DNA from: Trachythela sp. YZ-2020
Taxonomy: Eukaryota; Cnidaria; Anthozoa; Malacalcyonacea; Clavulariidae
NCBI GenBank assembly: GCA_016169945.1
Contig: JADLSH010000379.1
Coordinates: forward strand, 2,074,001 to 2,138,000
Length of the DNA stretch: 64,000 bases
Reading direction: 5' to 3'
Shown here piece by piece: positions 20,616 through 33,067 of the stretch. The first letter of the stretch is position 1, and every line of letters begins with the position of its first letter. A model generated the notes under the pieces. That model did no database searches. It was not told the DNA's origin and saw only the letters and a program-made list of their open reading frames with translations. Made by a program: the position numbers and the translations under genes.

Positions 20616-21810
20616 ATGGCGGCCCAAATGGAAAATTCAGATCCGTCTGCTGCAGCAATACAAAAGAGTATTTCTGCTGCTTTTGATATTTTTGATCATG
20701 AATCCAACAAAACAGTCGATATGAGGTGAGTGTGTTATATATTTTGGTATAAAATAATAAAAAAAAATAGAAAAGTTTGAGTTATTTTTTAGTTATTTTA
20801 CTTCAGAGTTCAGCCTTTTTGTCACTCAATAGTCAAGTACTCAAGTTGCTTTTGTTGTCCCATCATCCAAACTCAAAATATATTTCCCCGAATAAGACCC
20901 CTGCGGCCTGCATTTTCCTATCGTTGGTTTGGAAATCCCATTGTTACCAATGCCATCCAAATCGTTTTGACACACCAATTGTTTTAGACATATTTTAGCA
21001 TTTTGAATATGCAAAGGCCTATTCGAAATGAAAATTGGCATTCCTTTGATATCTGGAAATTCAACTAAATTTGACTCTGGAAAGTAATAAACAAGTAACT
21101 ATACTTTTTAGGGAAGTTGGTACAATCGTGAGGTCTTTGAAGTGCTGTCCAACAGAAGGAGAATTACATGATATTCTAGCTGATGTAATGTGCCAAATTA
21201 TCTTGTCTACTACAAATTTGTATTCAAGTTGAAAAACTGTGTTTTCAAACGGACAATTGTACAAACTGAGGCCAAATACTTCACTTCGTTATTTCAATAT
21301 TTTTTATTGCAAAATTTATCCATTACGTAAGTTAATATATATTTATATATAAAGTGTATTATGGCATTGCTATGTACCTGATGTGTAAATGTGATTATTC
21401 TAAATATTAGGTAGAAGAAGATGAACCCACAGGATATGTAAGATATGAAAAATTTGAACCTGTTATGATGAACATTTTAATGCAGAAAAAGTGAGATGTG
21501 TTTCATGACGTAATTCTTTCTATAAAAATTCACTTGTACATTGTACATTGTACATGATGTTAAATCTTAATGCCTATATTTTAGGTACAAGCCATGTTCA
21601 GAAGAGCAGTTAAGAAAAGCTTTTGAAGTTTTAGATCAAGATAATAAAGGCTTTCTGACAACAGAAGAACTTACAAAATATGTCACAGAATCAGGAGAAC
21701 CATTTACACAAGAAGAGATGGAAGAAATGATGTCAGCTTCAGTTGATCCTGACCAAGGAGTTGTATTTTATAAAGATTATATACCAACGATGGTTGTAGA
21801 TGAATCATGA
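20616..21810 (+). CDS. EFCAB2: EFCAB2 / dynein regulatory complex subunit 8
   Basis: Four exons: 20616-20725, 21112-21184, 21411-21490, 21585-21810, in phase, giving 162 residues, the same length as human EFCAB2. It is a calmodulin/centrin-like protein: EF-hand 1 around DHESNKTVDMRE, then CCPTEGELHDIL and DEPTGYVRYEKF, a canonical loop DQDNKGFLTTEE, and a last shortened loop (DPDQGVVFYKDY). The family is DRC8 of the nexin-dynein regulatory complex on axonemal doublets of motile cilia. The X-box just upstream supports a ciliary role. The proposed start codon (aatATGgcg) is the first in-frame Met. Confidence 0.92.
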
Positions 21811-24800
21811 CAATAGTGCACCTCAAACCTTTGTAATACAGAGGTGTATTAACATACAAGCAAATGTTAGGGGTCGAGGACCTGTATAAGCTGGCCAGTA
21901 ACTTTGGCATAGTTGTATTTTATTAACTATCAAGATTGTATATAGCCAATGATGGTTCAGATTATTGAGGAATCCAAACTAACAAGAGTGCAATTCACTG
22001 ATTGAACTTCAATAATGTTTTTCATGTGAATGTGTGTTTACAAACAATATAGTCTATATATAGCAATGATTGCTGTAAGATTAATTTACTATTGATTGAT
22101 AAGGAGGAAAAATAGAAGCAGACACCTTGCAGGTTGAACCTTTATAATGTAGTGATGTTATTATGCACAATAAGCCAACAATTTATACCAACGATGATGA
22201 CTCCGTAATGAAAACAGAGGAAAAAACAGACCTGGACAAGATGTAATTTGAACCTTCGTTATGTTGAAGTGTTTTATAAACTATAAAAGTTATGTGGAAT
22301 GATCTAAATAGAACTCTTTGGGAAGTTGAAGTACCATAACGAACAAATGTTTAGCAACAGGACTTACATGTTGAAAGAGCCTTTGAGAAAACGGTTGCCC
22401 GATATAACTGTTGACCTCATGTGAAAAGCTCTTTGTGCCTAATTGTTAAATGCTGTCACAAGTCTATTAACCACTTCAAATGATATACTTTAAATTGGCC
22501 AGGTGTTCCACTTAAAGTCTAAATATCATGGCTTCGTCAATTTACAAGACAATATATTGAATAAAGAAAATATTGGTGTGCAAAACGTTTGAAGGATTTG
22601 GTATACAGTTAATACACTATATAGTACAAATGTTCTATTCTCACCATCGTTTTGTAGCTGTTATGCTTACAGAAATTTATTGTTATCAGGGATTACAGAT
22701 TAATTAAAATTGTGTAACACTTTTTGGGGCGATTTAAATAATGAAACCTTACATCATGTTTGTGATATAGCAAACAAACAGCGCAGATACAATTTCTAGT
22801 ACATTTTCCAGATATTTCTGGTTATTCTTATATAGAAATCGCAAACAATTACCCAGGCTGGTTGCCTCCCAAGACTGTTGATTTGACATTCCCAGTTTCC
22901 GTTACACGTAGTGCCGAGATACCTCAACTAAAAATAGATATTTATCAATGACCTTGCCAGCTAAATAAAGATAAATATTGTCCATCATGCATACGCATTT
23001 CCTGTTTTTGGAGGAACCATAGTAAATAGAACTACTTACACTACAGTAAATACAAATTGGGAAGTTAGTTCAGAGTCAGAGTCACTCATAAGTGTATTCT
23101 TTTGGCAACTTGCCTCTGTAGCTCATAAGCTCTGCTTTAAAAAAAGTTGTACTGAGTTGTATTACAGTATATATTATTTACTTGAATGTGCCATGAACAA
23201 AACCTTCACTTTTTGGGCAGTCGACATTTCTGAATTTGACCACCATTTGCTGTCCCCTGACGCTTACTGAAACTTACTAATATGCAGTTGCACCCGATAT
23301 CTCTAATTCGTCGATGCTTATTTGTAAATGCTGAACGTTTCTCCTTGGTGTCCGTTACTAGATCCAGTTATGTTTGACATGTTTTGTGCACTCTTTCATT
23401 CGAGTTCACCACAATCTAACTGCTAAGCTAGGCATGGTTACACCCATTAGGAAGGTTTACTGTCATTGAGGAAGGTTGAAAGCAAAACACTGAATAAAAA
23501 AACATTGCAAGACGTGACACAGGACAAAGGCGTTATTCAGTGCTATAATTGCAGCAAGTACTAGACTTGTCAGAAGCACTAGTCAGCACTAAGTCAGACT
23601 AGCAGCACTGCACTGATGGCCAACTGGCAAACCTACCCAGGCAAGCCAAAAGCCTGCATTTCGGATCATTTCCAGCTATTTTGAGGATGGTTGGGAAAAC
23701 CCAAGTTTGCAATTCTCCATGGTTAGATCATGTAAAGTGGTTGAATAGCGGCTATGTATGTGGATTTGAGTTCAGTATGTAGTGCTAACATGATCGACTT
23801 CAAATGTATTGACACTTATAGGAGCCTACAATGATGCTCTAAATATTTCTATTACATACATTTTATTATAGCCTAATTACTATTTAACTTTGCCAGGTGA
23901 CACATTTACATCAGAAAATAACAGATAAAGTTACAAACACACAAAAAAACAACAAGAAAACACTATACAACACACTAAAATTACACACTAATAACAAATG
24001 GCGGGGACGCCACAACAGTTAAAACCAATTACTGTGGCCCCTTAACACGCAAAAAAACTATGCGTTCAAGAATTTTATATCTAATCTATTTGTTCCCCGT
24101 GGAAAAACACTACGACCATGGAAAAAATAATGTTAAATCTCGTTTGCTTGAGCAAGAATTGTGTGGCTTTTAGAAAATTTCTATTATGTAATGGTGTTGT
24201 AAGTGTTTGTGGACGTATGCCTCACTTTTCCACACGTTCAGGTCAGTGTAAAAATATACACCTATTATATATTATATACATTTGCCACCAAACACAAACG
24301 TCAACACACATAGCGAACAATTCAGTCACTCGGGTAACTGTTTTTCCTTTTTGAGTTGACCACAATGTCAATGAGCTGCACTGAGTCAGTAAGTGAAACC
24401 CATCTCTTCCTGGTGTTGGACAAATCTTACATCCTTACTGTATGTTTCTTATCTCAGTTCAAACGACTAAAATTCCAATCTATGTACGCACTGATAACGA
24501 TCTGGGCTTATGGAATGAATGCCATAACTTGTAACTTTTAGTGGTACACACTATAGAAACTGTCTTACAAAAGACAGTCTCGAACTTTTGCCGCCATAGC
24601 CATGCTGTTTATATAAGTACAACAGCTATAAATCATCTATGATTGTTGTTTTCCCACAATTTCAAAACTTGTATAGTTTTCGACTTTGCATTCAGGGGAA
24701 CTGCTGTGAATCGGAAATTATTTCGATGAATAGCAGTAACTTTAAGTGGAGACACTCGACTTAAGAGCGTATTCAGGGCGTTTTTACTTTCGTACTATAC

Positions 24801-26903
24801 TCTATATATGCTCAGTGTTTTTCATTAATATTTAACCCTGGTATATTAATACTTTAAGCTTTGTATGACTCTATGTAGATTGTGTGATTCTTGGGCGTCC
24901 GCCATTCGAATTCTATTAGAATTTTATTTAAATTTTAGCACATATTTTCCTTGTATCACTGGCACAAAGCTCGTGGTTAATTATATGCTGGTAGCATCTG
25001 TCAGCTGGAGATTCCTTTCTATATACCAACCCCTAAGGCTAAGCCAGGAAAGCAAATCTAACAATGACCACATTTGCTTGACCACATTTGCTTGTGTAAT
25101 TGAGAAATTAAACCTTTTCAAATTTTTGGTTTTAAAATAAGATTTACCCTTAATTGCTACATGTGGCAATTTTGAAACGCAAATGTTTATGGCGGGAAAA
25201 GTGCATTGTTTTCAATTGCGCAGATGTTCAGTCGCGTTTGGCGTCTTTACAGCTACGCCCGACAAACTCCCCATGGTTTTAAGCAAAGTTTACACGATAT
25301 AAGGCTTGCTGTGATCATATAAAGAAGTTGTAACTGCTCAGGGTTTCGTAAGTAAAGATACGAAAATAATATGTAACCTCAACACAGCTGTTAGACAGCT
25401 GCCTGCCTTTAGGTGCGTCTATATTGAACCTGCTCATTAGCACATGTCTGGACAAGAAAGAAGCAACAATATTTCTCGGGCCGATTTTCGATCTTCGTTG
25501 ATGATAAATTTACAAAATAAGCGGTAACGTCATCTGACTACAACACCATGCAACTGATAGTATTTGCCATTAACATTGAGCAAAACCTGAAATCGCCCCG
25601 AGTGAACCACTATTCCAAATTGGACCATCCAAAAGTTCATATTTCTGTCTTAGATTTGGCTTCCCCCCCGGAAAAAACGAAAATTTAGTATGCCATATTC
25701 TTATCCCAATACTCAATAGAGTTAGATCACTTCTGTACTCTGTAGTCCGTTCTATCCGATTGAATTGATAAATGCATCGCCATCCCTATCTCCGGGTGCC
25801 AGTGGTGTACACCATGGCCGATTGTTTCGTTAAAATACAGTTTGACAAAACGTTGTAAACCTCTTTCAAAACCTTTGATCTAAAACTGTAAACTTGAAGT
25901 ACAAGTTCACTTCAAAAGTTTTCACCAAATACTTTATATCAACGAACGAGATTTCCACTGTCACATGTTTTGATCAAACCCTTCTTTGTTAAAAGAAGCT
26001 TTGACAGTATAAGCCAGGATTTATTAAACGGGACGGATTTTTTCTACTGTTTGGTGTCCATTTAGGATTCGAGTTAGAAATCGAGTTTGGATTTGAGTGA
26101 AAGAAATGACAGGGCTATCTTGCACAAGAGAATACACTTATTTAAGTGTATTTCGTTTGCTGTTGGAGCCAACATACCAGCGTATATGGTCACCTGGTCA
26201 TCACAATGTCTGACCAGTTCTGCTAACTACTAGGAAAACACACAACAGCTGCGCTAGGCTTTCCCACGGTGGTATCATTGTGTATTGGAATGTTGATATT
26301 GAATGGATTACCACCGATTCTATAAGTTTGAACAGCTGAGAAAAGAGAGACTTAGGTGAACTGCTCATAAGTTCCGGTCCAACAGCTTTCTTTTGTTCCG
26401 TAATGACGGATGTGTACTTAGAGATGAATTGAAACTTTTGCTTGAAATACACCAGCCGATACCTGCGTTATGTTGTGAGTTTAGGCTCGACGTTTCAGGA
26501 AGAAACCTTCATGAATCTGGCTTACATTTATAAGAGATCCCACGTACTAGTTCTGATCGTCTTGGCATTATTTTCATCAGAGTGGGGTGGTATTTAACAC
26601 ACCCAAATTGCCGGGTCTAATTGTGCGTAGCTTCTCACTAGAAACATCCGCCGCGATATTAAAATAGTTCTTTATTCAAGAGCGCGGGGGTTTGTTAACA
26701 ATAGAGAGATTACGGGCTTCACAATTCAAAACAAGGAACAGGTAACTTAAATACAGCTGGCCAATATAAAGATTTGTCAGTTCGAAGCCAGCAGTCGAGA
26801 GGAAGAACACATTGGACCCCGCTCAAAGTGAATATATTTAGTCGTCTTCAAGTCTTGGATTTGACTTAGTCTTATCATCTAACCAAACGATTTGTTATAC
26901 TAT
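21811..26903. other. 5.1-kb intergenic stretch without recognised gene
   Basis: No reading frame here has family features, conserved motifs or a convincing exon chain. It starts with the EFCAB2 3' end; later there is an ordinary AT-rich background, a decayed inverted-repeat element at about 25410-25600 (gggccgattttcga ... aatcgccccgagtg) related to the MITE at 42952-43125, and gaccaccat words shared with 28970-30200. The last kilobase may hold regulatory sequence of the HLH gene. Confidence 0.5.
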
Positions 26904-27191
26904 ATGTCTGTATCTCATCCCAGAATGCTAACCCAAACCGAGCTGGGATTTACCGAAGAATCGTGGAACAAAATAGACAGTTATTCAGAGGAAAACATCC
27001 TCGATTCCAACACATGGCCTCTTCAACGCGAGGATACGATTAACGAAGCATTTGTTGCGCTGATGAAGACCCTACCAGCAGAAATCGTGAATTCGAAAAA
27101 CTTGAGTGAACTTGAAATTCTCGTACTGGCAATGGAGTATATTAAAGGACTTGAAAGCGTTTTAGACAAGGATATCGATATGAAGGAATGA
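26904..27191 (+). CDS. Id-like helix-loop-helix protein lacking a basic region
   Basis: Single exon, 95 residues, starting MSVSHPRML. Residues about 45-87 form a good HLH: helix 1 INEAFVALMKTLPAEI, loop VNSKN, helix 2 LSELEILVLAMEYIKGLESV, with the L-S-x-x-E-x-L-x-L-A-x-EYI pattern typical of bHLH class A/Ascl/Twist-like proteins. The preceding stretch, which should be basic (N-x-R-E-R-x-R-V), reads NTWPLQREDT: the DNA-contacting Glu is replaced and a Pro is present. HLH proteins without a basic region, such as Id, dimerise with bHLH partners and block DNA binding; that role is inferred here. It is isolated, with about 5 kb without genes on each side. It could also be a fast-evolving bHLH relic, though the frame is intact. 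Confidence 0.7.
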   Translation: MSVSHPRMLTQTELGFTEESWNKIDSYSEENILDSNTWPLQREDTINEAFVALMKTLPAEIVNSKNLSELEILVLAMEYIKGLESVLDKDIDMKE

Positions 27192-30100
27192 AGATATGGA
27201 ATCGTATATGAAGATTTCGTATCGTCGGTTCGCGTCCAAATTTGGCGGTCATGACTAATAGAAACGATTTCACGCAACAAGTCGAAACAATGCCACAACT
27301 GAACGGTATATATTTCTTATGACAGTGTACCAATTTGGACAATCAAGATTCAACTTCACGTCTATCGATTACCATGCCAGCCTATACTGCAAGCTGAACT
27401 ACAAGACGCAAAAACATTCCAAATTTTGCCTTCAGAAACTGACGAAACTGAAACTACCTAAAACACTATGCCTCTTTAAATAACCATATAAATTACACAA
27501 ATCTAGGCATATGAAAACAAATGGCATTTATTATATGCATACGACTGCATTTTTATGCGCTGATTAAACTGACTTTGAGCAGAGATTCTCTGCAATATAA
27601 ATTGTACATAGTAAGATTGGGAGTGTGTAAATATGAATGTATATATAGGGAATGCTATATATATAAGTAGTGTATATATCTATTTTTATATGTCTTCACT
27701 TGGAATCTAAATACATTTGCTGATAAAATATTGTAGTGCAGATATATTTGTTTTGGTTGTCCATGATCTTCGGAAAGTTTGAAATTTTCATTAATTTATA
27801 TATATTAGTACCAGGCATGCATAAATGTTAGAAATATACTGGTTGAAACGAACTATTTCAGACTTTCAAGAAATAGATTTTTATATAGAATATTTGTTTT
27901 GGTTGATCATGGTCAGTCACTAGCTGAAAGTAGACCAGACTTCGGAAATATACTCAATAGTCTTTCGCTGTTCGAGATTTTGTCACAGGAAATCTGAAAG
28001 ACAAACCCTACAGTTTTTGTAGAGGAAACGATAAAATAAATTTCTGATTGAGAAAAACCATAGCATCATATCCTCAGTTCCCAACGAATTTCAATAGTGC
28101 CAGAATATGATGTTTATTAGTCTGAAAATGATTCGATAAAGTCGAAGAATTTCAATCTTAAATGTGTTTTTATTGATCATATACTATGATTATAAAACAT
28201 AATTTTTTTGGTAAGCATTAATTTTAATATGATGACTGTATATATCTTAAAACAACCAGGCTGGGCAAATCTCGCAGTTTCAAATCTAAAATCGAAATCT
28301 GGCTTCAGTTAGTTCATATTATTTAGTGTTTCATAATATTCAAATTTACATTCCATTTCAGCTTTCGTGTATAGCAACACAGCATGATTTCCGTACGTTA
28401 AATGGTGACCACCCATATTGCACGATTCTACAGCAGATAGACTTGTTATTCGTGGCGCCCTGTATATTACTGGGTTGGGTTGAAAAATAATAGAGAATAT
28501 GCATTGAAATATTGAATAGCCTATAATATGTGAAATATTGGCTTATGTACATCTAGCAAGGTGGCGTATGGTAATTAAGTGTTGACAGGACTTAGAGTTA
28601 CTCGCGTGCGCGCAATATTTTATGCTAACAGTTCGTAATTTTTAACACCAATAAAATATTTGAAGGCATGCAGTGTGCGCATTACTCTGATATGATGTGA
28701 AAATGCTTTAAAGTAACAAATTGAGTCAACTCTATTTGATGAATTTAAAGCCTTTAGTGCTCGAAACGTCACTTTCTGTAAATTGGTGGGTTTCAGTAAC
28801 GGCAGCAGATGATGAGGGTCAACCGTTCAGAAATGTTGCGATTTATAGGAACAAGCAAATTGAACTAAATCTCTCAATTCTATACATATTTGCCACACAA
28901 TTTAAGACATCCACCTGTATGTTGAATGAATCAGAACTATTTTCTCACTCTGATAACTGCAGTTTGACCACCATCTGCTGCACGATGGTGCTCAGTGAAA
29001 CCCAGCTATATTACTATAAGGCGCAGCATATTGTGGTGATCAAAATATATTGTCGGCTGTGGTCGACCATCAACGTCGGGTCAACCATTTACTATAGGAA
29101 GTTACAATTCCTCAGACTAAGCCTGGTTTGTTTCAAACGTCTTCTCTATAAATATAGATTATAATGTTAATGCCTAAACTAAAGTCTTTGTTTGAGCTGA
29201 TTTGCAGCCAGTTAGTCACATGAAAACAAGCCTAGTTAAGTAGTTATACGAGCACAGTTATCTATCAAGTAAAACTAATAGCATTCTTTATATCACTAAT
29301 ATATGTTCTCATATTAGAGTTTGTTGTTTGAATGTTTATTTTTTGCCAAACAAATATGTTAGTGTGTAAATGCGAATGGAATTTGTTTGAGAAAATATTT
29401 TATGGTCTAGCAAGGTCTGGCATATTTGACATTGTCAGTGTTCACCACTCTAGCCAGGTTGACGCGTATTGTATTTATCGCAAACAAATATGTCCGAACA
29501 CCTGCGTTAATAAAATAGCCGATAACAAGCGTCAATTTCGCTCCTACTGACGTGATTTCAAAGACCGTATTGTTCTTGAAATGACTATAATTACAGCTCT
29601 TGTGTCCTGAGTAATGTAGATTGAAATATTTTCAAGCATGGCTGAATCCAGCTGCAACTTCGTGTCTTTATGACCACAGAACCGCTTCTGGCCAAACCTT
29701 AATTGCAACATAGCCTTATTAATTGCTACACAATGACTCGGCTTGCGATGCAACAATTCCACCATCCTTGAAAAGTACAAATTAGGTGGTTACACTAAGG
29801 GCGACAGTACAGCACATAGCAATTAACTGTAAAAGTAAAGACAGTTATCAAAGTGGCTAAATTATTTACTATTCAACGTACTATTAATTGCAACTACATT
29901 CACTGTTGCCAATTGAACGAGTCTAATTCCCCACCATCATGGACAAGTACCGATTACGTGTGTTTCACTACTGAAGTGGGGCGGTAACCGCGCTTGGAGA
30001 TCCGTCAACTCTAAAAGGAAAGACAGTCGTTGAAGTGACCGATGTTTGGTATAAGTAATACTCAGTAATAGTATTAGTATCGGACTATAAACTATGTATT

Positions 30101-30257
30101 GACCTTTTGTTTAGTGGCAAATACATGTAATGGAAACATTGTGCATCACACATAGCATCATTTGTTCATTCCCATAAGTGTCAATACATTTGAAGTTGAC
30201 CACCATGATTGTGTAGCACCATAATATATTAAAAGCTGGTGCCTGAACTACCTGAAA

Positions 30258-30746
30258 AAGCCTGTTTACACGATCAGATTCTCCTCCTGACGTATGTGAT
30301 TTTACACAATTATTACAGCAACGGCTACACTTTTCGCCAGGTATGAGCAGTGAACTCTAAGTAAACTGGAACGCTAACTCCTATGATCAAGTCCTATGAT
30401 TCGTTGAAGCCAAGTTAAAAAATACTAAAACAACCGCAATTTTGTAAAATACGGCAACTTTTTCCCTCAAAGTTTTAAGTATTTCCCTTTTACCTAAAGT
30501 CTTAAAGTTTTTATATCAAATATAACTTTTTAATAGCTTCAATTTCATATACAGCCCAATGTTCGGCGTTAAGTATTTCAACTCAAAACTCAGAAAAACT
30601 GAATTAAGCTGGCTTCAATTCCCCCCCTGCGTTGGCGTTCCAGTCTATTATAGTTCAATGGGTATGAGCCAATAGCCTTACTCTTGTTAGCAAATCCAGT
30701 AAAAATTCCAACACGTCAAGAGGAGAATCGGATTGTGTGAACACGC
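30258..30746. mobile_element. MITE with TIR cgtgttcacacaatccgatt-like ends
   Basis: Left end gcctgtttacacgatcagat plus tctcctcctgacg is mirrored at the right by cgtcaagaggagaatcggat plus tgtgtgaacacgcc. The 490-bp interior is non-coding. Confidence 0.7.
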
Positions 30747-30939
30747 CTTTGCCCTTTTCAGTCAGTATTGCCATTATTACAATTATCATGACAGTAAGAC
30801 AGTTCATGTAATAACTTGTTATAAAATAATTTATGACTATATAATTAGGTCTAATTATGGTCTAATTTATGACTATGTAATTAGGTCTAATTACAAATTC
30901 ATAACTTGAACTCGTTGCCAGAATTTATATCCAAAACGA

Positions 30940-31095
30940 AGTCGAATTTCAGGCGTGGCAATAGGAGCGTTTCTAAAAATGTCGCTCAAAAGTATACAAT
31001 TCTAATTGGTCGATTCAAACAGAAAGTTAGGATGAACTTTTGAAGGATTTGTCAAAGAGCGGACATATTTAGGAACACTTCTATTGCCACGACTG
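30940..31095. mobile_element. Short MITE, gtggcaataggagcgtttct ends
   Basis: gtggcaataggagcgtttct plus aaaaatgtcgctc is mirrored by gagcggacatatttaggaac plus acttctattgccac. The outer word gtcgaatttc is a direct copy on both sides. Confidence 0.65.
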
Positions 31096-32636
31096 TAAAG
31101 TCGAATTTCGTGCTGTGTTGGTTATAGTAAGTATAGAGCACCAAAAGTTAGTTAATAAAATATTTACTGTTTTGGATTTTTACAAATTTTCCGGCAGTTA
31201 AAAAACTGGAATTCAGTGAAAAAGTATATTGAATCACATAAGGACACCGCACATTGAAAAAACATTTTAAAATTCACAATTATCGAAAAAGCGGAAAGTT
31301 TAAACAAGCACAAGGCAGGAAATCGCAATCAAAACAACCATTTTCATCATATATATACGGCACATGGTATTAACAAATTGAACAATGACCGAAACGAGTC
31401 AGCCTGCGTGCTTTGAGTTTTGGCGCGAAAACTAGACAATGTTTGATAACCCAAGTCATTTAAATGGTAATTTTTTGACACTTGAACATCTGTTGCCGAA
31501 ATAATCGTTCACATCTCTTCTTTTGGGCCATTTAATATGTCATGTTCTAATGCTAAGTATATTTTAATGTAACATTATGGTACTAATAAGTAGTAATAAA
31601 GTTGTTAAAAAAGAATGAATTGCGCTGAGTATCCAATAAATATATGCAAGATGAAGTACCGTGGATATGTATGGTCCACGGTATTATGGTCAGCGATGAT
31701 CCAAATGAGAATTACGTAATAATGGGAAAATAATGGAGCAAAACACAACAAATAATTTTTGAACTTTTCTATTTATTTTCTTTTGATTTTTTATCTATTT
31801 TTGTACAGCACAACGCTTCTGTAAGTATAAGAAAGTATAGCACATTAAGGCAGGGTAGTTTTTATGGGAAAACATGTTATTATAATCGTTTTAATCAGGT
31901 ATATTTGTCTACGTGTCTGAGGTGCTCTTGCCTAGCCTAGACCCTAGTGGTCCAAGTAGTTACGTGATATTGGTTATTTATTGGTGACAAATCGAATGAT
32001 AAAAGGGATAAAGTATATATATATAGTACAATCTGCAGACATGCATGTTTTGGCGTCCAACGCCTCATCAGTGCAGCTTGGTCCGTACGTCTACTCTAGA
32101 TATGAGATGACAACCGTATTTATACACACGAGGTTGCTCTCACCAGGCGCATGTGGTACAACACAGTGACATCAACGCATCCAGACATGTGTCATGGGGC
32201 CAGAGTGCTCAAACAACCACAAGGGAAGTGAACTTTGCATTATTGCTAAGCAAGTTAACACCCATCAATCCCATATTAAAATAGGTTTACCATGCACTGG
32301 ACCCTAATATACCACCCTTATTAATATTTTTAGTACCTCGAGCAAAATTCATAACTTCAAAATCTGCCTGCAAAATTGCATTGCATTTTAGGTTTTGGGA
32401 GCAGATATTGTTAAAATGTCAGTATTTTAAAACATGCATACACAAATTCAAAACGTGCTTGTGAGCAGCACTTGCACATATTAATGATGCCTGGCCAAGA
32501 GGTAGCCTGCGAACAGTCACATGACATCACCAGACAATTGTCCTGATCGTCCCACAAACCACAAATGTTTATGCCAATTCTCCACATTATAGTTAAGTGC
32601 GTACAAAACTTTTTTAATGGTTAAATTAAATAGTTT

Positions 32637-32848
32637 TTAACCATTAGCTTGCAATGTGCCCTACTTTAGTATTTTACTCTGTCTAACACCAGATGATTTT
32701 ACTCATCAGTGGTAGGGTACTGCCAGTTAATGGGTTAACAAAACTATCTGCCAGTGTCTCTTGTTAACCCATTAGCTTGCAATGCACCCTACTTTAGTAT
32801 TTTACTCTGTCTAATGCCAGAGTATTTTACTCTGTCTAATGCCAGAGT

Positions 32849-32881
<33 letters not shown>

Positions 32882-33032
32882 GTCAGTGGTAGGGTACTGC
32901 CAGTTAATGAGTAAACAAAACTACAGTATCTGCCAGTGTCTCTTGTTAACCAATTAGCTTGCAATGCAGTATCCCTACTTCAGTATTTTACTCTGTCTAA
33001 TGCCAGAAGGGGTACTGCCAGTTAATGGGTTA
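32637..33032. repeat. Array of TTAACCCATTA repeats
   Basis: Three units (32637-32737, 32764-32918, 32945-33032), each starting near aaccattagcttgcaatg and ending ggtactgccagttaatgggt. In the second unit the internal word attttactctgtctaatgcc is itself repeated three times. It ends 35 bp before the TXN2 start codon. Confidence 0.85.
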
Positions 33033-33067
33033 ATATTCAACTTGATTTCAGCTTGCCTTGCCAGACA

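Larger units (their letters stand above)
27192..33067. other. 5.9-kb intergenic stretch, repeats only
   Basis: After a probable 3' UTR of the HLH gene, I find no gene. It holds gaccaccat/gtggtcaac words (28970-29100, 30190), MITE candidates at 30258-30746 and 30940-31095, a small tandem repeat at 30828-30895, and an array of TTAACCCATTA units at 32637-33032 directly before the thioredoxin gene. Short frames such as 28721-29164 lack an ATG start or any family feature. Confidence 0.55.

Noticed and set aside
28721..29164. 147-codon frame in the intergenic region
   Set aside because: Starts at TTG rather than ATG, contains dispersed gaccaccat repeat words, and shows no domain or exon structure.
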